From: Epilithonimonas tenax DSM 16811
Lineage (GTDB): Bacteria > Bacteroidota > Bacteroidia > Flavobacteriales > Weeksellaceae
DNA length: 64,000 nucleotides
Assembly (NCBI RefSeq): GCF_000428485.1
Contig: NZ_AUAA01000021.1
Span: 1 to 64,000 of the forward strand
Direction of reading: 5' to 3'
In this document: piece after piece, positions 43,026 through 51,598 of the stretch
How the letters are laid out: each line of letters starts with the position of its first letter
Numbering within the stretch: position 1 is the stretch's first letter
Position numbers and translations under genes: made by a program
Notes under the pieces: model-generated
The model's database searches: none
Told to the model about the DNA's origin: nothing
What the model saw: the letters and a program-made list of their open reading frames with translations, nothing else

Positions 43026-44600
43026 ATGAAATACAATAAATTAAAAATAATAACAATCGCTGCGGCATTTTTGAGCGTAGTTAGCACAACTTCGTGTCTT
43101 CAAGATTTGGAACAAGAGCCAATCACAGATGTAACTTCAGTAAGTGTATTTGCTGATTTTGCCAACTATCCAAGTGCTTTAGCTAAAGTGTATGGCGGAC
43201 TTGCCAATGGTGGACAAGAAGGTGGTGGAGGAAACGCGGACATCAATGGTATCGACGGTAACTTCTCCCAATATACCAGACAGTTATTTACAATGCAAAG
43301 TTTACCTACGGACGAAGCTGTAATTGCTTGGAATGATGGGACATTGCAAACGATTCATAAAATGACTTGGGATTCTCAAAATGAATTCGTCGGAGCAATG
43401 TATTATAGAATCTATACAGAGATCGCTTTCTGTAATGAGTTTTTGAGAAATACAACGGATGAGAAATTAGCAAGTAATAATATCACGGGAGCAAATCTTA
43501 CAGAAGCAAAATACATGCGAGCTGAAGCAAGATTCTTAAGAGCTTATGCGTATTATGATGCATTAGATTTGTTCGGAAATGTTCCATTTGTAAAAGAGGA
43601 TTATCTTCCAGGGTCTATCAATCCACCAGCAAGAATTACCAGACCAGAATTATTCAAATTTGTAGAATCGGAATTATTGGCTTGTGCAACAGATCTGAAA
43701 GATGCTAAAACCAATCAATATGCACGAGCAGATAAGGCAGCTGCTTGGGCCTTGCTTGCTAGATTGTATTTGAATGCTCAGGTCTATACAGGAACAGCAA
43801 GATATGCTGATGTCATTACGAATTGTGAAAAAGTAATTGGTGCAGGATATTCTTTAAAATCGAAATATGCAGATTTATTTTTAGCAGATAATGATAAGAA
43901 TAATACAGAAACTATTTTGCCTGTAGCATTTGATGGACTTAGAATCCAAAGCTATGGCGGAAGTACATACATGATTCATGCATCTGTAGGAGGTAAAATG
44001 AATGCATCAGAATTTGGAATCAATGGAGGCTGGGGAGGTCTTCGAACGACGAAAGCGTATGTCAATCTGTTCCCAGCAGCAGATCTTCGCGGTAATTTCT
44101 TCAAAGATGGTCAAAGTTTAGAAATAAATGATTTGGGTTCTTTTTCAGATGGTTATGCATTTGTAAAATATAAAAATGTGACAAGTACTGGTGTTAAGGG
44201 TTCCGATGGTGCAGGAAATTTTGCTGACACAGATATTCCTCTATTAAGACTAGGTGATGTTTATCTAATGTATGCAGAAGCTTTCGCGAGAGGTGGCGGT
44301 GGAGATGCTGCCAAAGCACTAGGTTTCGTTAATGCACTTAGGGCGAGAGCTAATGCACCAGTAGTCTCTGTTTTGACCCCGAATTTTATTCTGGACGAAA
44401 GAGCAAGAGAGCTTGGTTGGGAAATGACCAGAAGAACCGATTTGATCCGATTTAACAAATTTACAACTTCAGAATATTTATGGCCTTGGAAAGGTGGTGT
44501 AAAAGACGGTGTTGCGGTATCTAATTTCAGAAATCTTTATCCAATTCCGGCAAAAGATATTATTGCAAATCCAAACCTGATCCAAAATCCTGGTTATTAA
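43026..44600 (+). CDS. susD: SusD-type glycan-binding lipoprotein
   Basis: The 524-residue surface lipoprotein forms the lid on SusC. The signal ends with STTSC, giving a lipidated Cys near residue 24, followed by LQDLEQEPITD. SusD/RagB features include a TPR-like fold with YMRAEARFLRAYAYYDALDLFGNVPFV (about 158-184) and the C-terminal LRLGDVYLMYAEAFAR and DERARELGWEMTRRTDLIRF blocks. It is 5 bp after susC, so translationally linked. It captures starch or maltodextrin chains at the cell surface. Confidence 0.95.
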   Translation: MKYNKLKIITIAAAFLSVVSTTSCLQDLEQEPITDVTSVSVFADFANYPSALAKVYGGLANGGQEGGGGNADINGIDGNFSQYTRQLFTMQSLPTDEAVIAWNDGTLQTIHKMTWDSQNEFVGAMYYRIYTEIAFCNEFLRNTTDEKLASNNITGANLTEAKYMRAEARFLRAYAYYDALDLFGNVPFVKEDYLPGSINPPARITRPELFKFVESELLACATDLKDAKTNQYARADKAAAWALLARLYLNAQVYTGTARYADVITNCEKVIGAGYSLKSKYADLFLADNDKNNTETILPVAFDGLRIQSYGGSTYMIHASVGGKMNASEFGINGGWGGLRTTKAYVNLFPAADLRGNFFKDGQSLEINDLGSFSDGYAFVKYKNVTSTGVKGSDGAGNFADTDIPLLRLGDVYLMYAEAFARGGGGDAAKALGFVNALRARANAPVVSVLTPNFILDERARELGWEMTRRTDLIRFNKFTTSEYLWPWKGGVKDGVAVSNFRNLYPIPAKDIIANPNLIQNPGY

Positions 44601-44619
44601 TATATAATTTAATAAAATT

Positions 44620-45711
44620 ATGAAACATTCAATATTTCAAAAACTGGCAGCAGGCATTATTATTTTATCAGGATTGTCTGCCTGCGATGATCGCGAGATT
44701 GTTACGATAGACACAGAGACCACTCCGGTGTTGATGGACTTATCAAAAAGTAGCCTTGTGTTAGATCCTAATTTTCCTGCTAACCCAGCGCTAACGATCA
44801 CATGGAAATCTGCGAAAACCACAGTTCCTGTGGAACTCAAGTATAATCTAGAGATTAGTGCTAATAAAGCATTTACCAATTCCAAGGTTTTGGCTTCAAC
44901 AAATCAATCACAGACAAATTTGTCATTTACTTTTAAGGATTTGAATGAGGCAGCGAAAAGCATTGGTCTTGTAGCTTATCAAGCTCAGAATATGTATTTT
45001 CGTGTCACTTCTCTTACGACCAGTAATCAGTTAGCTCAGGTGTCAAACATTACAAATTTGATGTTAACGCCATATTTGGCAAGTCCTACGTACCCTTATT
45101 CGGATTTGTTTCTAATAGGTAATGCAGCTGTTGGAAATTGGGATAATGCGGCATCCAATAACACCCTTCTTCCACTTTTGAAAACCTCTAGCGCCAATGT
45201 GTATACGTATACAGGCCTATTTAAAATGGGTACAGATGTAGGATTCAAAATTATCAAAGTGAAAGGGTCTTGGGATGCTCAATTCGGTTTCGGATCTCCA
45301 GGAAATTTGAGTACCAGCGGAGGTTCCGGAAACCTTACAGTTCCTGAAGAAGGGTATTACAAATTGACTATTGATACAAGCGCTCTTAGTTTCTCTTTGG
45401 TGAAGATTCCAAATCCAGCGGTGACTTATACGACAGTCTCTCTTTTTGGAACATCAACTTTATCTACAGATATTCAACTTACCAAATCAACTTTTGATCC
45501 CCATTCTTGGTCTGCTTCAAAGGTTACTTTAAAAGAAGGTGTTTTCAAATTCCGTGCAAACAATTCCGGAACTGTAAATTGGGGCACAAACAGTGAATTC
45601 TTTGGGGTTGGAGTCAACGGCGGCGCAGACATTCCGGTTTCTGCTGAATGGCAATATGATATATATTTTAACGACATTTCAGGGAGTTATACATTTATTC
45701 CTGTTAAATGA
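44620..45711 (+). CDS. susE: SusE-like outer-membrane starch-binding lipoprotein
   Basis: The 363-residue lipoprotein has the lipobox GLSACDD (Cys near 22). The N-terminal ~120 residues are a SusE-type Ig-like domain (NPALTITWKSAKTTVPVELKYNLEI). Two starch-binding beta domains follow (DLFLIGNAAVGNWDNAASNN at about 162-182; the last with HSWSASKVTLKEGVFKFRANNSGTVNWG). The Trp-rich pattern is typical of SusE/SusF carbohydrate modules. It is 19 bp after susD in the same operon. Confidence 0.9.
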   Translation: MKHSIFQKLAAGIIILSGLSACDDREIVTIDTETTPVLMDLSKSSLVLDPNFPANPALTITWKSAKTTVPVELKYNLEISANKAFTNSKVLASTNQSQTNLSFTFKDLNEAAKSIGLVAYQAQNMYFRVTSLTTSNQLAQVSNITNLMLTPYLASPTYPYSDLFLIGNAAVGNWDNAASNNTLLPLLKTSSANVYTYTGLFKMGTDVGFKIIKVKGSWDAQFGFGSPGNLSTSGGSGNLTVPEEGYYKLTIDTSALSFSLVKIPNPAVTYTTVSLFGTSTLSTDIQLTKSTFDPHSWSASKVTLKEGVFKFRANNSGTVNWGTNSEFFGVGVNGGADIPVSAEWQYDIYFNDISGSYTFIPVK

Positions 45712-45740
45712 TTTCTGTAAATTTTAATTAAAAAATCAAT

Positions 45741-47081
45741 ATGAAACATATATTTAAATCGGCTTTTGCAATAGTCTTACTGGCATTATTATTCGTTGCT
45801 TGTAGTGATGAAGCAGATAGAGACTGGACAACTCCAGAAGCTAGTTTCAAGCTCAAAGACACTTCTCTTGGCAGCAATGTGTTGTATGAAACAATGAAGA
45901 ATAATCCTTTTATTCTAACTTGGGAAAGCGCTAAAACGTCTAACTACACTGTAGTAATGTCGGCTACTGCAGATTTTGCTGCGAAAGTAACACTAGGAAC
46001 TGCAACAACCAATACTTTTCTTACAACGATAGGTGATGTAAATACTAAACTTTTACAAGCCGGATTTTCTCCTTATGCCTCAAAAACATTATATATAAGA
46101 ATAGAATCCGGATCAGAAGTGTCTAATGCTATCAGTTTTGCAGTGACCCCTTATCCTGTAGCAATACCCGTTATCACGGCACCTACAGCAGGGAAAGTGT
46201 TAGTCTTGAACGGTACAACCCCAGATGCTAATGCCATTACTTTTACCTGGGATGATTATGCAACTTATGGTGTGGATGTGAAATATCTATTAGAGATTGC
46301 TAAAAAAGGATCAACAGTGTATTATCCAGTAGCAACGGTGATCAATGCAAAGTCCTCACCAATCAGTGTAAAAGAACTGAATACACTTGTTCTTAAAACT
46401 GGTGCACAGGCAGGAAGCCCTTCAGATGTCAACATCCGTGTAACAGCTACTTCTGTATCTACAGGAGGGACTATTAGCAAAGTATCAGATTTGGTGACCT
46501 TCAACGTGACACCTTATGAGATGTTATCATATCTATATGTTCCCGGAGCTTACCAGGGATGGTCTATAGACACAGCTAATACACTTGTTTCTTCTACTAG
46601 TAATGGTGTGTATTTTGGTTTTATCGATTTTACGGCTGGTAATCTTGAATTCAAAGTGACACCTGCAAGAGCTTGGGATAATAGCTATGGAACCAATGAC
46701 AATGTACATTTGCTTTATAACGATGGAGGCAATTTGTCAGCTACATCTGCAGGTTATCAGAAGTTGATGGTTAACACCAATGATCTTACATTCAGCCTGG
46801 CTCCTTATGCCATGGGATTGGTAGGAGACGCAACAACCAATGGATGGAATGGCCCAGATGTCGCAATGACATGGGATGATGCCAACTTATCCTGGACTGC
46901 AACCACAACTTTGGCAGTAGGAAGTCTGAAATTCAGAGTTAACAATGCTTGGGATGAAAATTATGGTGGTACAAACGGATCTGCATCAGCCGGCGGAAGT
47001 AATATTGCAGTTACCGAAGCAGGCACATATAAAATAACTTTTAACCCTTTCAAATTAATTTATACTGTGGTTAAACAATAA
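45741..47081 (+). CDS. SusE/SusF-like starch-binding lipoprotein
   Basis: A 446-residue lipoprotein (signal ending LLFVACSDE) built from two Ig-like SusE-type modules (NPFILTWESAKTSNYTVVMS; NAITFTWDDYATYGVDVKYLLEI) and two C-terminal starch-binding modules (YLYVPGAYQGWSIDTANTL; MGLVGDATTNGWNGPDVAMTWDD). It corresponds to SusF by position and domain layout. It extends glycan capture at the surface. It is 29 bp after the susE gene and is followed by a strong terminator, which ends the first transcriptional block of the locus. Confidence 0.87.
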   Translation: MKHIFKSAFAIVLLALLFVACSDEADRDWTTPEASFKLKDTSLGSNVLYETMKNNPFILTWESAKTSNYTVVMSATADFAAKVTLGTATTNTFLTTIGDVNTKLLQAGFSPYASKTLYIRIESGSEVSNAISFAVTPYPVAIPVITAPTAGKVLVLNGTTPDANAITFTWDDYATYGVDVKYLLEIAKKGSTVYYPVATVINAKSSPISVKELNTLVLKTGAQAGSPSDVNIRVTATSVSTGGTISKVSDLVTFNVTPYEMLSYLYVPGAYQGWSIDTANTLVSSTSNGVYFGFIDFTAGNLEFKVTPARAWDNSYGTNDNVHLLYNDGGNLSATSAGYQKLMVNTNDLTFSLAPYAMGLVGDATTNGWNGPDVAMTWDDANLSWTATTTLAVGSLKFRVNNAWDENYGGTNGSASAGGSNIAVTEAGTYKITFNPFKLIYTVVKQ

Positions 47082-47100
47082 TAAAATAGATTTTCAAATA

Positions 47101-47132
47101 AAAAAGTGTTGCCAAAGTGCAGCACTTTTTTT
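47101..47132 (+). terminator. Intrinsic terminator after the susCDEF block
   Basis: Stem AAAGTGTTGC / GCAGCACTTT (one G-U pair) with a 6-nt loop and a T-run. It separates the binding/uptake genes from the hydrolase genes. Confidence 0.85.
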
Positions 47133-47164
47133 ATATTGTAGAACATATATAAACCTTAGAAAAA

Positions 47165-49321
47165 ATGAAAAAATTCACCATTGGAGCAGCTTTGCTCTCT
47201 ATGATGTTTACAGGAATCAATGCCCAAAGTTTAAAATCCCCAGACGGTAAATTCGAAATGAATTTCCAACTGAAAAACGGCATTCCAGTTTACAATTTAA
47301 AGTATAACGGGAACGTAGTGGTCGAGGATTCCAAATTAGGATTGAGACTTTTCAAAGATTCATCTATCAAGTTCGCTTCCGAAATTGCAAAACCGGAAGA
47401 TGCAACTTTCGACCTCAACAACGGCTTCACAAAAACAGCCGAAAAAAGAGATTCCAAAAACGAAAGCTGGCAACCAATTTTGGGAGAAAAAAAGAATTAC
47501 ACCAATGATTATAACGAACTAGCGCTGACTCTTAACCAGACTTCATCCGACAGAAATATCATTATCAAATTCAGATTATTTAACGACGGTTTAGGTTTCA
47601 GATACGAGTTTCCTCAACAGAAAAACCTGAATTATTTCGTCATCCGAGAAGAAGATTCTGAGATCGATTTTCCGACAGATATGAAAGCGTGGTGGATCGT
47701 TGCAGATTATGATTCTCAGGAATACCAATACCAAACCACCAAAATCTCCGAGATCCCGGCACAATGGCCAAAAGCTTTTGACGCCAACGCTTCTCAGACC
47801 TTGATCAAAAATGCCGTGCAGTCACCATTGATGCTGAAAAAAGAAGGCAAAGAACCACTTTACGTCAATGTTGGTGAAGCTGCAGTGCTAGGCTATCCGG
47901 CCTCGCATCTGGAAGTGGACGCTCAGAATTTTAAATTCAAAACCCATTTGACAGCCGACAGACAAGGTGCCAAAGGTTACATCCAAACACCTTCTACAAC
48001 ACCTTGGAGAACCATCATCGTCTCCCCAAAAGCAGAAGTGGTGATGGATTCCAAAATGATGTTCAACTTGAATGAGCCTACAAAATACAAAGACACATCT
48101 TACATCAAACCAACCAAATACATGGGCGTTTGGTGGGAAATGATCATCGGAAAATCCCAATGGGCCTATTCTACAGCAGAAAATGTCCATATCGATAAAA
48201 CCGATTTCTCAAAATTAACACCCAACGGTAAACACGCTGCCAACAATACAAAAGTCAAAGAATACATCGATTTTGCTTCTGCAAACGGTTTCCATGGCTT
48301 GTTGATAGAAGGCTGGAACACAGGTTGGGAAGATTGGTTTGGACATTCCAAAGAATTTGTTTTCGACTTCATTACACCTTATCCGGATTTCGACCTCAAG
48401 ATGCTGAATGATTACGCCCATTCAAAAAATGTGGATCTAATCATGCACCACGAGACTTCCGGCTCAGCTTCAAACTACGAAAGATGGGCAGACAAAGCGT
48501 TCCAAATGATGAACAAATACGGCTACAAATCCGTGAAAACCGGTTACGTAGGCGACATCATTCCAAGAGGCGAACACCATTATTCCCAATGGACGATTAA
48601 CCATTATTACAGAATTGTCGAAAAAGCGAACGACTACAAGATTATGGTCAACTCTCACGAATCTGTTCGTCCGGGTGGAGAAAGCCGTACATATCCGAAC
48701 TATATTTCTGCAGAAGCCGCTCGTGGCACAGAGTACGAAGCCTTCGGCGGAAACAAGCCGGACCACCAGACAATTCTTCCGTTTACAAGATGGATGGGCG
48801 GTTCTATGGACTACACACCGGGGATTTTCCAAACCAAGTTAGATTACTATTTCCCAGGCGACAAACGTTTCGTTCAAACGACTTTGGCCAAGCAGTTGGC
48901 GCTTTACGTCGTGATGTATATGCCGTTACAAATGGCAGCAGATTTACCGGAAAACTACGCCAAACATATGGACGCATTCCAATTTATTAAGGACGTTGCC
49001 GCAGATTGGGACGATACCAAAATCCTTGCCGCAGAACCTGGCGATTACATCCACACCGCGCGTAAAGCTAAAGGAACAGAAAACTGGTTCGTAGGCGGCG
49101 TTACAGACGAAAATGCAAGAGATTACACCGTAGATTTCTCCTTCTTGGACAAAGGCAAAAAGTACGAAGCCACCGTGTACGAAGACGGAAAAGACGCAGA
49201 TTACATCACAAATCCACAGAGTTACCACATTTACAAAAAAACAATCGACAACAAAACCAAATTGCCAATCCATCTGGTAAGAAGCGGCGGTTACGCCATT
49301 TCTTTGAAACCTGTAAAATGA
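47165..49321 (+). CDS. susB: GH97 alpha-glucosidase (SusB-like, inverting type)
   Basis: The 718-residue secreted enzyme (signal MKKFTIGAALLSMMFTGINAQ) removes glucose from the ends of maltodextrins in the periplasm. The architecture is an N-terminal beta-sandwich, a central (beta/alpha)8 barrel from about 310 and a small C-terminal beta domain. Comparing with the Bacteroides SusB catalytic glutamates (E439, E508, E532), the equivalents are E430 (MHHETSG), E499 (VNSHESVRPGG) and E523 (RGTEYEAFG), a constant offset of nine. It is therefore in the inverting subgroup rather than the retaining galactosidase subgroup. The offset comparison is from memory of the family. Confidence 0.95.
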   Translation: MKKFTIGAALLSMMFTGINAQSLKSPDGKFEMNFQLKNGIPVYNLKYNGNVVVEDSKLGLRLFKDSSIKFASEIAKPEDATFDLNNGFTKTAEKRDSKNESWQPILGEKKNYTNDYNELALTLNQTSSDRNIIIKFRLFNDGLGFRYEFPQQKNLNYFVIREEDSEIDFPTDMKAWWIVADYDSQEYQYQTTKISEIPAQWPKAFDANASQTLIKNAVQSPLMLKKEGKEPLYVNVGEAAVLGYPASHLEVDAQNFKFKTHLTADRQGAKGYIQTPSTTPWRTIIVSPKAEVVMDSKMMFNLNEPTKYKDTSYIKPTKYMGVWWEMIIGKSQWAYSTAENVHIDKTDFSKLTPNGKHAANNTKVKEYIDFASANGFHGLLIEGWNTGWEDWFGHSKEFVFDFITPYPDFDLKMLNDYAHSKNVDLIMHHETSGSASNYERWADKAFQMMNKYGYKSVKTGYVGDIIPRGEHHYSQWTINHYYRIVEKANDYKIMVNSHESVRPGGESRTYPNYISAEAARGTEYEAFGGNKPDHQTILPFTRWMGGSMDYTPGIFQTKLDYYFPGDKRFVQTTLAKQLALYVVMYMPLQMAADLPENYAKHMDAFQFIKDVAADWDDTKILAAEPGDYIHTARKAKGTENWFVGGVTDENARDYTVDFSFLDKGKKYEATVYEDGKDADYITNPQSYHIYKKTIDNKTKLPIHLVRSGGYAISLKPVK

Positions 49322-49330
49322 TTATAAATT

Positions 49331-49378
49331 CCCCTTCCCTGAAGGGGAGATTTTCAAACTTGTTCTATAATCGGGGGT
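49331..49378. repeat. CCCTAAAGGG-type element, copy 3 (diverged)
   Basis: Begins CCCCTTCCCTGAAGGGGAG and ends ATAATCGGGGGT. The left palindrome is kept but the right one is lost. It lies 9 bp after the GH97 stop and immediately before repeat copy D. Confidence 0.4.
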
Positions 49379-49387
49379 AGTTTTTTT

Positions 49388-49496
49388 AGAAGCTTAATCC
49401 CGCTTTCCACTATATCTTTTTTGTTTTACGACGTTTTGTCTTCAAATCGAAATTTATCAAAAAACAAAAAAGGATGCCGTTGCAATCGGGGCTATG
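49388..49496 (+). repeat. Dispersed palindromic element, subfamily 1, copy D
   Basis: Starts AGAAGCTTAATCCCGCTTTC and ends GCAATCGGGGCTATG. The left core CTATATCTTTTTTGTTTT and right core AAAACAAAAAAGGATGCC are inverted. It is followed directly by the hairpin element at 49559-49638. Confidence 0.72.
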
Positions 49497-49558
49497 GGTT
49501 TCTGAACAAAAACAAGTTTGGTCTTCATTTTAACGACCTTAAAATTTTGACGTTAAGC

Positions 49559-49638
49559 AAATTAATATTTTTGACGTTAAGAAAAATTTACTGTTTGAGC
49601 AAAGCGAGTTTAAATTTTTTAGTCAGAAATATTAATTT
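49559..49638. repeat. Large hairpin (MITE-like) element upstream of the amylase gene
   Basis: Arms AAATTAATATTTTTGAC (49559-49575) and GTCAGAAATATTAATTT (49622-49638) are inverted with one mismatch. The inner arms (TAAGAAAAATTTA / TTAAATTTTTTAG) also pair, leaving a loop around GTTTGAGCAAAGCGAG. TTTTGACGTTAAG occurs twice in direct orientation, once just before and once within the left arm. A second, perfect hairpin, GTTCTTTTGT / ACAAAAGAAC, follows at 49670-49695. Confidence 0.55.
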
Positions 49639-49729
49639 GTAGTCAAAAATTTAGAGTCTTGAATTTTTGGTTCTTTTGTTTCAAGACAAAAGAACTTACA
49701 AATAAAATATCAAAATCTAAATTAACATT

Positions 49730-51577
49730 ATGAAAAAAATAATCGCATTTTCTTCAATCATACTTTCCTCCATTTTCTATGCTCAGGTTCAGAAAGTAGA
49801 ACCTGCATTCTGGTGGAGCGAAATGAAAAATCCGGAACTTCAACTCTTGGTGTACGGAAAAGACATCAACAACCTTCAACCCGAATTCGCCAACGGCATC
49901 AAAATCAAAGAAGTCAAAAAAGTTGAAAACCCAAATTACCTTTTCGTAACCATAGACACCAGTGGTATTCTGCCCGGAAAAACAAAACTGAATTTCAAAA
50001 GCGGAAACAAAACCGTCAAAACCATCGACTACGAATTCAAACAAAGACAACAGAATTCTGCCAACAGAGATTCTTACACTTCCTCAGATGTGATGTATCT
50101 GGTCATGCCGGACCGTTTCGCCAACGCAAATCCGAAAAACGACAACACACCAGACACAGCAGAGAAATCTGACAGAACCAAAACCGGCGGCCGTCACGGC
50201 GGCGATATTGCCGGAATCGTAAAAAACCTAGATTATCTAAGCGAATTGGGCGTTACCACACTTTGGAACACGCCTTTGTTGGAGGATAATGAGCCTTCTT
50301 ATTCTTACCACGGCTACGCACAAAGCGATTATTACAAAATCGATCCGCGTTACGGAACCAACGAAGATTATAAAAATCTGGCGGACGAACTTCACAAACG
50401 CAAAATGAAACTTGTGATGGATTATGTCACCAATCACTGGGGCTCAAAAAGCTGGATCATTCAGGATTTGCCTTCCAAAGATTGGATTCATTATTGGAAC
50501 GAAGGAAAAGATGGTTTCCAAAGAAGCAATTACAGAATGACCACACAATTCGATACCAACGCAGCTAAAGTTGATGAAGCTGCCTGTATGGACGGTTGGT
50601 TTGATACTACAATGCCGGATATGAACCAAGGCAATCCAATGGTTGTCAATTATATGGCGCAAAATGCGATTTGGTGGATAGAATACGCTGGACTAGACGG
50701 ATTACGAGTCGACACTTATTCTTACAACGATAAAAAAGGAATTGCAGATTGGACCAAAAAAATAACGGACGAATATCCAAAATTCAACATCGTAGGTGAG
50801 GTTTGGATGCACGACCAAGCTCAGATGTCTTACTGGCAAAAAGATTCTAAGATTGCTGCGATAGAAGGTTACAATTCCTATCTGCCTTCGGTGATGGATT
50901 TTACACTCCACGATGCCATCGGTCAGGTTTTCAAAGAAGAGCCCGGCTGGGATTCTGGAATGCAAAGGGTTTATGATAATTTTGCAAACGATTTCCTTTA
51001 TCCGGATATCAACAATCTTTTGGTGTTTGCAGAAAATCACGATACCAATAGATTCAACCAAATATTTCCAAAAGTTGAAGATTACAAACTCGCAATGAGC
51101 TTAATCTTAACTGTTCGTGGCATTCCGCAATTGTATTACGGTTCAGAAATCGGAATGGCGGGTGACAAAGGAAAAGGCGGCGACGGCGAGATTCGTCAGG
51201 ATTTTCCTGGAGGTTGGGCTGGCGACAAAAACAATGCTTTTACAAAATCAGGAAGAACTTCTTCCCAAAATGAATACTTCGATTACACCAAAAAAATCCT
51301 GAACTGGAGAAAAGGAAACGAAGCGATCCACAAAGGAAAAACCTTGCATTACATCCCAAATAACAATGTTTATGTTTACTTCCGTTACACCGATAACAAA
51401 AGAGTAATGGTGGTCATCAATAACAACAAAGAAACTCAAAACCTGGATTTGAAGCGTTTTTCCGAAGGTCTTAATAATTTGACAAAAGGAAAAGACATCC
51501 TTTCTGACAAAGATTTTGATTTGAAAACAAATTTGTCTGTCGCCGGGAAATCTTCATTAATTTTAGAACTTAAATAA
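49730..51577 (+). CDS. GH13 alpha-amylase / neopullulanase-type glycosidase
   Basis: The 615-residue secreted enzyme (signal MKKIIAFSSIILSSIFYAQ) has an N-terminal cyclomaltodextrinase-type beta domain (about 22-108), a GH13 (beta/alpha)8 barrel (about 118-530) and a C-terminal beta domain. The catalytic triad is D328 (GLRVDTYSYND), E357 (NIVGEVWMHD) and D438 (FAENHDTNRF). Region I reads KLVMDYVTNHWGS. It plays the SusA role, cutting maltodextrins in the periplasm ahead of the GH97 enzyme. It sits between repeat elements and a KilA-N gene, all in the same direction. Confidence 0.93.
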   Translation: MKKIIAFSSIILSSIFYAQVQKVEPAFWWSEMKNPELQLLVYGKDINNLQPEFANGIKIKEVKKVENPNYLFVTIDTSGILPGKTKLNFKSGNKTVKTIDYEFKQRQQNSANRDSYTSSDVMYLVMPDRFANANPKNDNTPDTAEKSDRTKTGGRHGGDIAGIVKNLDYLSELGVTTLWNTPLLEDNEPSYSYHGYAQSDYYKIDPRYGTNEDYKNLADELHKRKMKLVMDYVTNHWGSKSWIIQDLPSKDWIHYWNEGKDGFQRSNYRMTTQFDTNAAKVDEAACMDGWFDTTMPDMNQGNPMVVNYMAQNAIWWIEYAGLDGLRVDTYSYNDKKGIADWTKKITDEYPKFNIVGEVWMHDQAQMSYWQKDSKIAAIEGYNSYLPSVMDFTLHDAIGQVFKEEPGWDSGMQRVYDNFANDFLYPDINNLLVFAENHDTNRFNQIFPKVEDYKLAMSLILTVRGIPQLYYGSEIGMAGDKGKGGDGEIRQDFPGGWAGDKNNAFTKSGRTSSQNEYFDYTKKILNWRKGNEAIHKGKTLHYIPNNNVYVYFRYTDNKRVMVVINNNKETQNLDLKRFSEGLNNLTKGKDILSDKDFDLKTNLSVAGKSSLILELK

Positions 51578-51598
51578 AATTAGTTTTATCGTTTTGAA

